Part shown: positions 37,297 through 44,583 of the stretch, in pieces | Layout of the letters: every line of letters starts with the position of its first letter | Position numbering within the stretch: the first letter of the stretch is position 1 | Assembly: GCF_001429165.1 (NCBI RefSeq) | Contig: NZ_LMIR01000002.1 | Location: forward strand, 1,663,261-1,727,260 | Direction: 5' to 3' | Length of the DNA: 64,000 bases | Origin: Agromyces sp. Root81 | GTDB lineage: Bacteria > Actinomycetota > Actinomycetes > Actinomycetales > Microbacteriaceae | The notes under the pieces: model-generated | The model's input: only the letters and a program-made list of their open reading frames with translations | What the model was told of the DNA's origin: nothing | Databases searched by the model: none | Program-made: the position numbers and the translations under genes

Positions 37297-37923
37297 ATGA
37301 CCCACGTCTTCCTCGAGATGACGATGACCGTCGATGGATTCACCGCGGCGGTGGGCGTGAGTCTCGAGCATCCGTTCGGGCTCGAGGGGGAGCGCGTGCA
37401 CGCGTGGATGCGCGACTCGGTGTTCACCGGTGCGCCGCCCGGCACCGGCGACACCGGCGAAGAGGTCGATCGCGATGCCGTCGCGAAGCTCTACGAGTCG
37501 ACCGGCGCATTCGTACTCGGCCGCCGCACGCTCGATGTCCGGGAGGCCGTCTGGGGCGACGACCCGGTGTTCCAGGGGCGCCCGTGCTTCGTCGTCACGA
37601 GTCGACCTCACGAGCCGTACGTGCGCGGCGGCTCGCGCTACGAGTTCGTCACCGGTGGTGTGGCCGAAGCGATCGCCCGGGCCAGCGCGGCCGCGAGTGC
37701 GGCATCCGTCTGCGTCATCGGCGGTGCGGATGTCGCGCGGCAGGCGCTCGCCCTCGGACTCGTCGACGAGGCACTGCTCCACATCGTGCCGGTGCTCCTC
37801 GGCGGCGGCGACCGGCTCTTTCCCGACTCGGCTCCGAATCGAGTGGAGCTCGAGCCGGTCTCCGCGATTCAGGGTGCACGGGCGACGCACCTGCGCTACC
37901 GGCTGCCGACCACCCTCGGGTAG
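37297..37923 (+). CDS. RibD C-terminal/dihydrofolate reductase family protein
   Basis: Probable NADPH-dependent reductase of 208 residues. Start FLEMTMTVDGFTA, the GRRTLD motif, and the C-terminal VIGGADVARQALALGLVDEALLHIVPVLLGGGDRLF are family hallmarks. It follows prpC after 3 nt and so shares its transcript. No riboflavin genes are near and the real substrate is unknown. Confidence 0.86.
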   Translation: MTHVFLEMTMTVDGFTAAVGVSLEHPFGLEGERVHAWMRDSVFTGAPPGTGDTGEEVDRDAVAKLYESTGAFVLGRRTLDVREAVWGDDPVFQGRPCFVVTSRPHEPYVRGGSRYEFVTGGVAEAIARASAAASAASVCVIGGADVARQALALGLVDEALLHIVPVLLGGGDRLFPDSAPNRVELEPVSAIQGARATHLRYRLPTTLG

Positions 37924-37991
37924 TCATCGCGGGCTCGCACAACGAGAGCCGCGGCATCCGTTCCGGTGACTGTGGCTTCCGCCAATGTCGG

Positions 37992-38029
37992 ATGATCCAC
38001 CACGAATCCGTCATACAGTCGTGGATCAT
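37992..38029. promoter_or_regulatory. 9-bp inverted repeat ending on the thioesterase start codon
   Basis: ATGATCCAC (37992-38000) and GTGGATCAT (38021-38029) are perfect inverted copies 20 nt apart; the second includes the first two bases of the ATG. It may be a regulator site or an RNA hairpin hiding the start. Confidence 0.45.
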
Positions 38030-38591
38030 GCACATGTTCTTCCGCACCCTGCTCCACGTGCTGTTCCTCTCGCGCCGCAAGCCCGACCTCGGACACTGGG
38101 ACGTTGCCCGCACGAACTTCATCACGCTGCCGACCGACCTCGACATCAACCGCCACATGAACAACGGCGTCTACTTCTCGATCATGGATGTCGCGCGCTT
38201 CGACATGCTCGTGCGCAACGGCGTCTGGGCGATGATGCGGGAGAAGAACTGGTACCCCGTCGTCGCGAGCGAGACGGTCACCTTCCGCAAGTCGCTGCAG
38301 CTCTGGGACCGCTTCACGATCGAGTCGCGCCTCGTCGGCCACGACGACAAGGCCGTCTACGTGGAGCATCGCTACGTGCGGCCCGGGCCCGACGGCGAGC
38401 CCGAGATCTACGCGCAGGGCTTCATCCGCGCCCGGTTCCTCAAGAAGGCGGGCGGCACGGTGCCGATGTCCGAGATCGTCGAGGCGCTCGGCGTCTCGGA
38501 CGCGGACGAGATCCCCGACTGGATGGAACGCTGGGGTCAGGATGTCGCGCTGCCGGCGACGCGCGCGGCGGCGCCGTCGCTCTGGAACTGA
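38028..38591 (+). CDS. Acyl-CoA thioesterase-like hotdog protein
   Basis: Hotdog-fold protein of 187 residues of the 4-hydroxybenzoyl-CoA thioesterase/THEM6-like type. The family core is TDLDINRHMNNGVYFSIMDVARFDM (near 45-69), with YPVVASETVTFRKSLQLWDRF following. Substrate is probably a medium or long acyl-CoA but is not shown. No ribosome site; TACAGT lies 8 nt upstream, so the message may start at or near the ATG. Confidence 0.82.
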   Translation: MHMFFRTLLHVLFLSRRKPDLGHWDVARTNFITLPTDLDINRHMNNGVYFSIMDVARFDMLVRNGVWAMMREKNWYPVVASETVTFRKSLQLWDRFTIESRLVGHDDKAVYVEHRYVRPGPDGEPEIYAQGFIRARFLKKAGGTVPMSEIVEALGVSDADEIPDWMERWGQDVALPATRAAAPSLWN

Positions 38592-38598
38592 CGAGGCG

Positions 38599-39708
38599 CT
38601 AGCTCAGCGCCTTCTTCGGCACGACGACCTCTTTGATGATGAGCAGGATGCCGGCGGCGACGGGGATCGCGACGAGCGCGCCCGGGAGTCCGCCGAGCGT
38701 GCCTCCGGCGAGGGCCGCGATGAGCACGATCGAGCCGGGCACCTGCACGGCCTTGCTCATCACGCGGGGTGTGAGGATGTAGGCCTCGACCTGCATGTAG
38801 ACGAGCATCGCGATGAGCACGATGAGCGCAGCCACCGGGGAGACGAACAACGAGATCACCGTCATGACCGCCGTGGTGAGCACCGTGCCGATGAGCGGGA
38901 TGAGCGTGATGAAGAACGCGGCGACGGCGATGACGAGTGCGAACGGCACCCCCACGAGCAGCAGCAGGATGAAGCTGTAGACGGCGTTGAAGAAGGCGAG
39001 CACCACCATTCCGCTGAGGTAGCGGCCGACGTTCTGCATGATGCGCTCGGCGTAGCCGACGACGCGCTCACGGTGTGACGCGGAGATGAGCGTGTAGATC
39101 GCCCGCTTCGAGGAGTCGAGGGTCGCGGTGAAGTAGATCGTCAGGATGAAGATGAAGAACGCGCTCGAGAGGCCGCCTAGGATCGCGAATCCGACGTTCA
39201 GGGCGCCGCCGCCGATGGTCGCCCAGAAGTTCGGGTCGCTGATGGTGTCGACGACCCACTTGTAGACCGCGCCGAGCACGCCGCCCGAACCGGACTGCAC
39301 ATCCTGGAACCAGTCCTGCGTCTGCAGGTTCTGGTACATCGTGGGAAGGCTGTTGATGAATGCCGTCGCCTGGCTGATGACGATGGGGAGCACGAGCCAG
39401 AGCATCCCGGCGATCACGAGGATGAACAGGATGATGACCGTGACGATGGCCGCGCCGCGCTTCAGGCCGCGGCGCTCGAACCAGCGCACGAGCGGGTCGA
39501 GCCCGAGCGTGATGAACGCGGCGGCGAGCACCGAGAAGACGACGCTCGAGATGCTCGCGAAGGCGGTGGCGATGCCGAGCGCGACCACGACGCCGAGGGT
39601 CGCGATGAACGCCCACTGGAACGGCTTGTTCGTCATCAGGTTCGACTGGCGCTCTCGCCAGCCGGGGGCGGCCTCGGTCTCGCGGGCTCGCCGCTCGATG
39701 CTCTTCAC
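38599..39708 (-). CDS. AI-2E family transporter (PerM-like membrane protein)
   Basis: Membrane protein of 369 residues with about eight hydrophobic segments. Typical motifs are PLVRWFERRGLKRGAAIV and the C-terminal LIPLIGTVLTTAVMTVISLF, YMQVEAYILTPRVMSKAVQVPG and LAGGTLGGLPGALVAIPVAA. The family includes an AI-2 exporter in E. coli and Na+/H+ antiporter-like members; the substrate here is open. GTG start chosen from TAGACT exactly 6 nt upstream. Convergent with the thioesterase gene, 7 nt between stops. Confidence 0.88.
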   Translation of the reverse strand: MKSIERRARETEAAPGWRERQSNLMTNKPFQWAFIATLGVVVALGIATAFASISSVVFSVLAAAFITLGLDPLVRWFERRGLKRGAAIVTVIILFILVIAGMLWLVLPIVISQATAFINSLPTMYQNLQTQDWFQDVQSGSGGVLGAVYKWVVDTISDPNFWATIGGGALNVGFAILGGLSSAFFIFILTIYFTATLDSSKRAIYTLISASHRERVVGYAERIMQNVGRYLSGMVVLAFFNAVYSFILLLLVGVPFALVIAVAAFFITLIPLIGTVLTTAVMTVISLFVSPVAALIVLIAMLVYMQVEAYILTPRVMSKAVQVPGSIVLIAALAGGTLGGLPGALVAIPVAAGILLIIKEVVVPKKALS

Positions 39709-39714
39709 GGCGCA

Positions 39715-39720
39715 AGTCTA
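39715..39720 (-). promoter_or_regulatory. -10 box of leaderless promoter (TAGACT)
   Basis: TAGACT is 6 nt before the GTG start of the AI-2E family gene, with no ribosome site. Confidence 0.65.
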
Positions 39721-39725
39721 GGGTT

Positions 39726-39756
39726 GCGGAGGTCCCGGGCACGGGACATCCTCCGC
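39726..39756 (-). terminator. Hairpin terminator after the SRPBCC gene
   Basis: Stem of GCGGAGG with CCTCCGC plus TCCCG with CGGGA, 4-nt loop and a 3-nt bulge, 16 nt beyond the SRPBCC stop and just upstream of the next leaderless promoter, which it would insulate. Confidence 0.6.
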
Positions 39757-39771
39757 TCGTCGTCGCGAGGG

Positions 39772-40278
39772 TCAGCGCACCCCGCCGGGGACCGCCAGTT
39801 CGCGGTAGTGCGGCGAGAACGCCGGGTAGTAGGTCTCCCAGACCGGCTGCGGCGTTCCGGCGCGTGCCGCCGCGAGTCGATCGAGGTAGTAGTCCCAGCC
39901 GGGCCCCATGTCTGCGGCCTCCGACGGGTCGTGCAGTCGCTGGCCGAGCGTGAGCGTCGTCATGCCGCCGGCCTCGAGGAGGTGGCAGAAGAGTCGGATG
40001 CCGGTCGGCCCCGAGCCCGAGTCGGCCGTGAACCGGTACGGCGGCGCGCACTCGAGGATCGCGACGTTCTGCCACTCGCCCTCGCCTTCGGCCTCCATGC
40101 GGAACCGGACTCCGCCGGTGGCGGGGCTGCCCGTGTAGGTGCCGATCCAGGCGCGCATGGCGTTCGGGTTCGTGAGGCTGAACCAGACGTCTTCGATGGG
40201 GGCGTAGAAGAGGCGGTCGAACTGCAGGTACAGGCCGTCGTCCTTCAGCACGTAGTGCCCGGTCGGTCTCGCGGTCAT
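39772..40278 (-). CDS. SRPBCC family protein (polyketide cyclase/AHSA1-like)
   Basis: Soluble START-like domain protein of 168 residues. Features: LQFDRLFYAPIEDVWFSLTNPNAMRAWIGTYTG at the start, RFRMEAEGEGEW, VAILECAPPYRF, and GWDYYLDRLAAARAG near the end, all typical of the AHSA1 type with a hydrophobic pocket. Ligand unknown. GGGGGCC lies before the ATG. Monocistronic judging by the terminator that follows. Confidence 0.84.
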   Translation of the reverse strand: MTARPTGHYVLKDDGLYLQFDRLFYAPIEDVWFSLTNPNAMRAWIGTYTGSPATGGVRFRMEAEGEGEWQNVAILECAPPYRFTADSGSGPTGIRLFCHLLEAGGMTTLTLGQRLHDPSEAADMGPGWDYYLDRLAAARAGTPQPVWETYYPAFSPHYRELAVPGGVR

Positions 40279-40356
40279 CTTCGGCCCCCGCTCGTTCGTC
40301 GTGGCTTCAGGCTAATCCCGCTGCGCGTCAAAGGCCAGAGCGGCCCCGCCGCCCAC

Positions 40357-40362
40357 TAGAGT
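40357..40362 (+). promoter_or_regulatory. -10 box of leaderless promoter (TAGAGT)
   Basis: TAGAGT is 6 nt before the ATG at 40369, which favours that start over the GTG at 40363. Confidence 0.65.
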
Positions 40363-40368
40363 GTGGCC

Positions 40369-40800
40369 ATGGGATCGAGCGGTGGACGCAAGCGCGCGTC
40401 GAATGGGCAGGCGTCATCGGGCGCGAAGTCGTCATCGGGCGGGCAGCCGGCGAGTAGCGAACACGCGCTCGACATCGACCCCGAACACAACAAGTCCGGA
40501 CTCTGGGGTGCCCTCGCGGGCCTGATCGTGTTCGCGCTCATCGCGATTCCGCTGTCGGCCGCGTTCTCGTTCGCGACGACCCCGCACTCGCAGCAGCTCT
40601 TCGCCGGTCGGCTCTCCGAGGCGACGCAGGGCGGGTACCAGGCGTTCTGGTGGCTCGTGACGATCTTCCTGTTCTCCCTGCCGTTCCTCGTCGGCTACGG
40701 CGTCGCGAAGCTCTCGGTGAAGTCGCTCACGATCGTCGGTTCGATCATCGTGCTGTTCGTGATCGCCATCATGGTGCTCGGGCAGGTCTTCGTCTTCTAA
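40369..40800 (+). CDS. Small two- to three-helix membrane protein, unknown function
   Basis: 143 residues. The first 45 are Ser/Gly/Lys-rich and look disordered (GSSGGRKRASNGQASSGAKS), then hydrophobic helices near residues 46-68, 92-112 and 118-141. No family recognised; size and layout recall actinobacterial amino-acid-transporter-like or DUF-type membrane proteins. The start was chosen from the -10 box spacing. A long near-perfect palindrome follows the stop. Confidence 0.75.
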   Translation: MGSSGGRKRASNGQASSGAKSSSGGQPASSEHALDIDPEHNKSGLWGALAGLIVFALIAIPLSAAFSFATTPHSQQLFAGRLSEATQGGYQAFWWLVTIFLFSLPFLVGYGVAKLSVKSLTIVGSIIVLFVIAIMVLGQVFVF

Positions 40801-40822
40801 GGCACGGCCTCCGTCGTCTCCC

Positions 40823-40846
40823 GTTACGCACCTCGAGGTGCGTGAC
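40823..40846. promoter_or_regulatory. 24-bp near-perfect palindrome with GTTACGCAC half-sites
   Basis: The central 18 bp (40826-40843) are a perfect palindrome and the outer GT/AC bases also pair. A further direct GTTACGCAC copy is at 40894-40902 and GTGACGCAC at 40842-40850. It could be an operator for the DoxX gene or a terminator for the gene before; the extra half-site favours an operator. Confidence 0.5.
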
Positions 40847-40930
40847 GCACGGTGAAGTGCGCGGCATCCGTGGATTAGAGTCACCGGTCGTACGTTACGC
40901 ACTGATCGTAACCGACGACTTGGAGAACTC

Positions 40931-41290
40931 TTGATCATCGCACTGTGGATCGCCACCGGACTGCTCGCCCTCGTCTTCCTCGCCGCCGGCGTCACGAAGT
41001 CGACCACTCCGCGAGAGAAGCTCGTGCCCAAGATGGCCTACATGGCCGATCTCTCCGACGGCCAGGCGCGCACCGTCGGCATCCTCGAGTTCCTCGGGGC
41101 ACTCGGGCTCGTGCTGCCGGCGGCCACCGGCATCCTGCCCTGGCTCACCCCGGTCGCCGCCTTCGCCCTCGCACTCACGATGGCCGGCGGCGCCGCGCTG
41201 CACATCAAGCGCAAGGAGTCGTTCGTACCCGCGCTCGTGCTCGGGATCCTCGCGCTCGTCGTCGGTGTCGGCTGGGTGCTGCTCGGCTGA
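40931..41290 (+). CDS. DoxX family membrane protein
   Basis: Four-helix membrane protein of 119 residues: LWIATGLLALVFLAAGVTKS, then LEFLGALGLVLPAATGI, WLTPVAAFALALTMAGGAALHI and VPALVLGILALVVGVGWVLL. DoxX-like proteins take part in thiol/redox stress systems in some actinobacteria. The start is a TTG, supported by GGAG 6 nt upstream and by the family N-terminus; no ATG or GTG fits. Repeated GTTACGCAC sites upstream suggest control by an unseen regulator. Confidence 0.85.
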   Translation: MIIALWIATGLLALVFLAAGVTKSTTPREKLVPKMAYMADLSDGQARTVGILEFLGALGLVLPAATGILPWLTPVAAFALALTMAGGAALHIKRKESFVPALVLGILALVVGVGWVLLG

Positions 41291-41383
41291 GGCGCGATTC
41301 GGTCGAGCGAGTACGGCTCGGTTTCATCACGAAGTCGGCAGTCTGGTTGATGCTCGGGTGATCGCTCTGGCACGCTCGCGCGT

Positions 41384-41950
41384 ATGACGCTTCGTCCTCC
41401 GAGAGCACTGCTCCTGTTCGCTGCTCTCGCGGTCGCGGTGGGTCTGACCGGCTGCGACTACTTCCCACCCGACCCGGTCTCACTGACGCTTCGGGACGGA
41501 GCCGTGGTTGCACGGCTCTGCGTCGAGGTGACGGCGGACCATGTCGCCATCAAGCGAGTGGACGGCAAACCGGAGGAGACGTTTGTCGATTCGGTCGTGG
41601 CCGGTGGGCAGCCGGTGACGTTCCCTGCGGGCACCGAACTCGTGCTCGGTGCTGCACCCGATGGGCTCGAGCTCAGCCTCGATCGGGGCACGTTCGAGCC
41701 CACGCGGGGGGAATACAACTTCGAGATGTACTACGAGAACGCGCCGACCGACGCGCTGCGCTGGCCGATCGACGCCTTCTACGACGGTGCCGATCTTCGG
41801 GCGGGTGAATGGCTCGACGCGTATGGAGAGCCTCAGGAGGAGCCCTGCACTCCGGCACCCTGCATCAGCGGTGCCGCCTGCATCGGGCAATGGACGAGCG
41901 AGCCGACGGCGACGCCAGCTGGCTTCTCCCGGGCGCCGGCAGAACCCTAG
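41384..41950 (+). CDS. Putative lipoprotein, unknown function
   Basis: 188 residues with a lipoprotein signal peptide (lipobox LTGC, C24), so exported and membrane-anchored. The mature part is mostly beta-like with SLTLRDGAVVARLC and YYENAPTDALRWPIDAFYDGADL. A Cys pair near residues 150-165 (CTPAPCISGAAC) may form disulfides. No family recognised. No ribosome site; CACGCT 7 nt before the ATG could be a weak -10. Confidence 0.72.
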   Translation: MTLRPPRALLLFAALAVAVGLTGCDYFPPDPVSLTLRDGAVVARLCVEVTADHVAIKRVDGKPEETFVDSVVAGGQPVTFPAGTELVLGAAPDGLELSLDRGTFEPTRGEYNFEMYYENAPTDALRWPIDAFYDGADLRAGEWLDAYGEPQEEPCTPAPCISGAACIGQWTSEPTATPAGFSRAPAEP

Positions 41951-41951
41951 G

Positions 41952-43577
41952 TCAGGCGACGGATGCCTCGAGCACGGCCATCGCCGCATTGTGGCCGCCG
42001 ATGCCGCTGACGGCGCCGCCGCGCACCGCGCCCGAACCGCACAGCAGGATGCCCGGGTACGCCGTCGCGACGCCCCATCGCTCGGCGGGCGTCGAGAGCG
42101 CGGCGCCGGGCTCGGCCCACGGCCACGAGAGCGGCCCGTGGAAGATGTTGCCGCCCGGCATCGCGAGCGCCTCCTCGAGGTCGAGGGTCGTCTTCGTCTC
42201 GATGCAGGGGCGGCCGGCGGCATCCGTCGCGATGACGCCCTCGATCGGTTCGGCGAGCACCGAGTCCAGCGAGGCGAGCACGGCGGCCTGCAGCTGCTCT
42301 CGCAACTCCTCGTTGCCGAAGCGCTCGAGCAGCCGGTGCGGCACGTGCAGGCCGAAGACGGTCAGCGTGTGAGCGCCGGACGCCGCGAGCTCCGGGGAGA
42401 GGATCGACGGGTCGCTCAGGGTGTGGCAGTAGATCTCGCACGGCAGCGGTGAGGCGATGCGCCCACGGGCCGCATCGCCGTAAGCCGTCGCGAGCTGCGA
42501 CTCGAGCTCGTTGATGTGGAAGGTGCCCGCGAACGCGGCCTCGGGCGCCACGTCGGCGTCGCGGAGCTTCGGCAGCCGGGTGAGCAGCAGGTTCACCTTC
42601 ACCTGTGCGCCCTCGGGCGCGTTGAGGTGCCGCAGGCGCTCCCGCACGACCGAGGGCACGCCGCCGCTCGCCGTGCTCGCCGCCGGCGCACCCGCCGCGA
42701 GCAGCCGGTCCAGCACCGCGGGGGCGACGTTCGCGAGCACGACACCGGCCTGCGACATCCGCTCGCCCTGCTCGTCGGCTCGCTGCCAGCGCACCTCGCC
42801 GGAGAGGTCGACCGAGGTGACCTCCGCACCCGTCACGAGTTCGGCGCCGGCCTCGCGGGCGGCCCGTGCGAGCTCGCCGGTGACGGCGCCCATGCCGCCG
42901 ACCGGCACGTCCCAATCGCCGGTGCCGCCGCCGATGACGTGGTACAGGAAGCAGCGGTTCGCGTCGAGCGACGGGTCGTCGAGGTCGGTGAAGGTGCCGA
43001 TGAGCCCGTCGGTCGCGACGACGCCGCGCACGAGGTCGCTCGCGAATCGGGCGTCGATCGTCTCGCCGAGCGGCTGCTCGACGAACTCGCTCCAGACCCG
43101 ATCGTCGCCGATCAGCTCGCGCGCCTCTTCACGTGTCGGGAGCGGTTCGGTCAGCGTCGGGAAGAGGCGTTCGGCCAGGCGTGCAGTGTCCGCGTAGAAC
43201 GCCTCCCACGCCGCGGCGTCGGGCTCGGCGTCGACGCGGGCGAAGGCGGCGACTGAGGCTGCGGCGGCGGCCTCGTTGTCGACGAGGAAGCCGCGCCGGG
43301 GGTCGGCGGGGTCGGGCGTGTACGACGAGAAGCGGCGCCGCACGAGGCGCACGTCGAGGCCGAGGTCGTCGATGATGCGCTGCGGCAGGAGGCTCACGAG
43401 GTACGAGTAGCGCGAGAGGCGCGCCTCGACGCCGTCGAACGCGTCGGCCGAGACCGCGGCGCCGCCGAGGTGGTCGCTGCGCTCGAGCAGCAGTACCCGC
43501 TTGCCGGCGCGGGCGAGGTAGGCGGCTGCGGTGAGACCGTTGTGGCCACCGCCGATGATCACGACGTCGTGGGGCAT
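41952..43577 (-). CDS. NAD(P)/FAD-dependent oxidoreductase, PYROXD2/phytoene-desaturase-like
   Basis: Flavoprotein of 541 residues. FAD motif VVIIGGGHNGLTAAAYLARAGKRVLLLERSDHLGG at the N-terminus and C-terminal LLCGSGAVRGGAVSGIGGHNAAMAVL. The middle matches PYROXD2-type oxidoreductases rather than carotenoid desaturases, and no carotenoid genes are present. Substrate unknown. The ATG lies 6 nt after TACGCT. Convergent with the lipoprotein gene, whose stop is 1 nt away. Confidence 0.88.
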   Translation of the reverse strand: MPHDVVIIGGGHNGLTAAAYLARAGKRVLLLERSDHLGGAAVSADAFDGVEARLSRYSYLVSLLPQRIIDDLGLDVRLVRRRFSSYTPDPADPRRGFLVDNEAAAAASVAAFARVDAEPDAAAWEAFYADTARLAERLFPTLTEPLPTREEARELIGDDRVWSEFVEQPLGETIDARFASDLVRGVVATDGLIGTFTDLDDPSLDANRCFLYHVIGGGTGDWDVPVGGMGAVTGELARAAREAGAELVTGAEVTSVDLSGEVRWQRADEQGERMSQAGVVLANVAPAVLDRLLAAGAPAASTASGGVPSVVRERLRHLNAPEGAQVKVNLLLTRLPKLRDADVAPEAAFAGTFHINELESQLATAYGDAARGRIASPLPCEIYCHTLSDPSILSPELAASGAHTLTVFGLHVPHRLLERFGNEELREQLQAAVLASLDSVLAEPIEGVIATDAAGRPCIETKTTLDLEEALAMPGGNIFHGPLSWPWAEPGAALSTPAERWGVATAYPGILLCGSGAVRGGAVSGIGGHNAAMAVLEASVA

Positions 43578-43583
43578 CCCACG

Positions 43584-43589
43584 AGCGTA
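43584..43589 (-). promoter_or_regulatory. -10 box of leaderless promoter (TACGCT)
   Basis: TACGCT is 6 nt before the ATG of the PYROXD2-like gene. A 20-bp-stem hairpin ends 2 nt upstream of it. Confidence 0.65.
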
Positions 43590-43591
43590 GA

Positions 43592-43634
43592 CGAGCGAGG
43601 GCGAGCGGATGAGGCATCCGCTCGCCCTCGCTCG
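43592..43634 (-). terminator. Perfect 20-bp hairpin after the ABC exporter operon
   Basis: Arms 43592-43611 and 43615-43634 pair without mismatch around a 3-nt loop, 6 nt beyond the ABC permease stop. It should end transcription of the exporter operon and insulate the leaderless promoter that follows. The loop-side arms carry the GGATG/CATCC motif frequent in this genome. Confidence 0.75.
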
Positions 43635-43640
43635 GCGATC

Positions 43641-44423
43641 TCAGCGTGCGCGCTTCATCGCCCGGACACCGACGACGATGCCGATCGCGCAGGTCACGGC
43701 GGCGGCGATGATGCCGCCGACGACGGCCGGTGCGCCGAAGTCGCCGGCGAGCAGCGCCCGCTCGGCGCCGACGAGGTAGCTCAGCGGGTTGATCGCCGCG
43801 GCGACCTGCATCCAGGCGGGGCCGTCTTCGAGCGGCAGCAGCATGCCCGAGAGGATCATGAGCGGGAACAGCAGCGTCTGGTGCACCATCCAGAACATCC
43901 AGTCGCGGTTGCGGCAGGCGAGGGCCAGCGTGTAGCTCAGCGCGCCGAAGCCGATGCCGAAGACGGCGAGCACCGCGAGGCCGGCGATGAGCCCCGGCAC
44001 GTCGAGCGAGAAGCCGAACGGCACGGCCACGAGCACGACGATCGTGCCCTGGATGACGAGCGGCACGACCTCCTTGAGGGCGCGGCCGACCAGCAGGGCG
44101 CTGCGCGAGAGCGGCGCGACGAGCGTGCGCTCGTGCGAGCCGGTCTGCATCTCGAAGAGCAGATTGGCGCCCGTCGAGGCCGTGCCGAACAGCGCGACCA
44201 TCACGAGGATGCCGGGCACGAACCACTGGAGCGTGCTCGCCGCGTCGCCGCCCGCTGCGCCGATCAGCAGCGGGCCGAACAGGCCGAGGAAGACGAGCGG
44301 CTGCACGAGCGAGAAGATCACGCTGAACGGGTCGCGCACGAGCGGGCGCGACTCGCGGACGAACACCGAGGCGGTGTCGCGGAGGAAGCCCGTGGGTCGG
44401 GCGGTGGTGTCGATGGTGGTCAT
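43641..44423 (-). CDS. ABC-2 type transporter permease, DrrB-like
   Basis: Membrane subunit of 260 residues with six helices. DrrB-like features: RESRPLVRDPFSVIFSLVQPLVFLGLFGPLL at the start, FVPGILVMVALFGTASTGANLLFEMQTGSHERTLVAPLSR, and NPLSYLVGAERALLAGD near the end. Pairs with the ATPase encoded upstream to export a drug-like compound or lipid (family knowledge; substrate unknown). AAGGAG 7 nt before the ATG. A 154-nt gap with a palindromic element separates it from the ATPase gene. Confidence 0.88.
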   Translation of the reverse strand: MTTIDTTARPTGFLRDTASVFVRESRPLVRDPFSVIFSLVQPLVFLGLFGPLLIGAAGGDAASTLQWFVPGILVMVALFGTASTGANLLFEMQTGSHERTLVAPLSRSALLVGRALKEVVPLVIQGTIVVLVAVPFGFSLDVPGLIAGLAVLAVFGIGFGALSYTLALACRNRDWMFWMVHQTLLFPLMILSGMLLPLEDGPAWMQVAAAINPLSYLVGAERALLAGDFGAPAVVGGIIAAAVTCAIGIVVGVRAMKRAR

Positions 44424-44457
44424 GAGGGTGCTCCTTGCTGTCGTCGAGTGGGTGGTG

Positions 44458-44583
44458 GGTTGAGGAGGCCCGCCGGGGCCGTCCTTCTCGTTGGTTGAGG
44501 AGGCCCGCCAGGGCCGTCTCGAAACCCCGGGTTGCTCGGGCGGGTTTCGGGACGCGTCCTCCTTCGTCGGGCGCTCCTCAACC
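44458..44583. repeat. Palindromic repeat family B between the two ABC exporter genes
   Basis: Two direct copies of GGTTGAGGAGGCCCGCC (44458-44474, 44493-44509). The second copy begins a long imperfect hairpin closing at 44574-44583 (CTCCTCAACC), with inner arms 44516-44526 and 44543-44553 pairing at all but one position. The right end supplies the GGT-TGA end of the ATPase gene. Confidence 0.7.
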
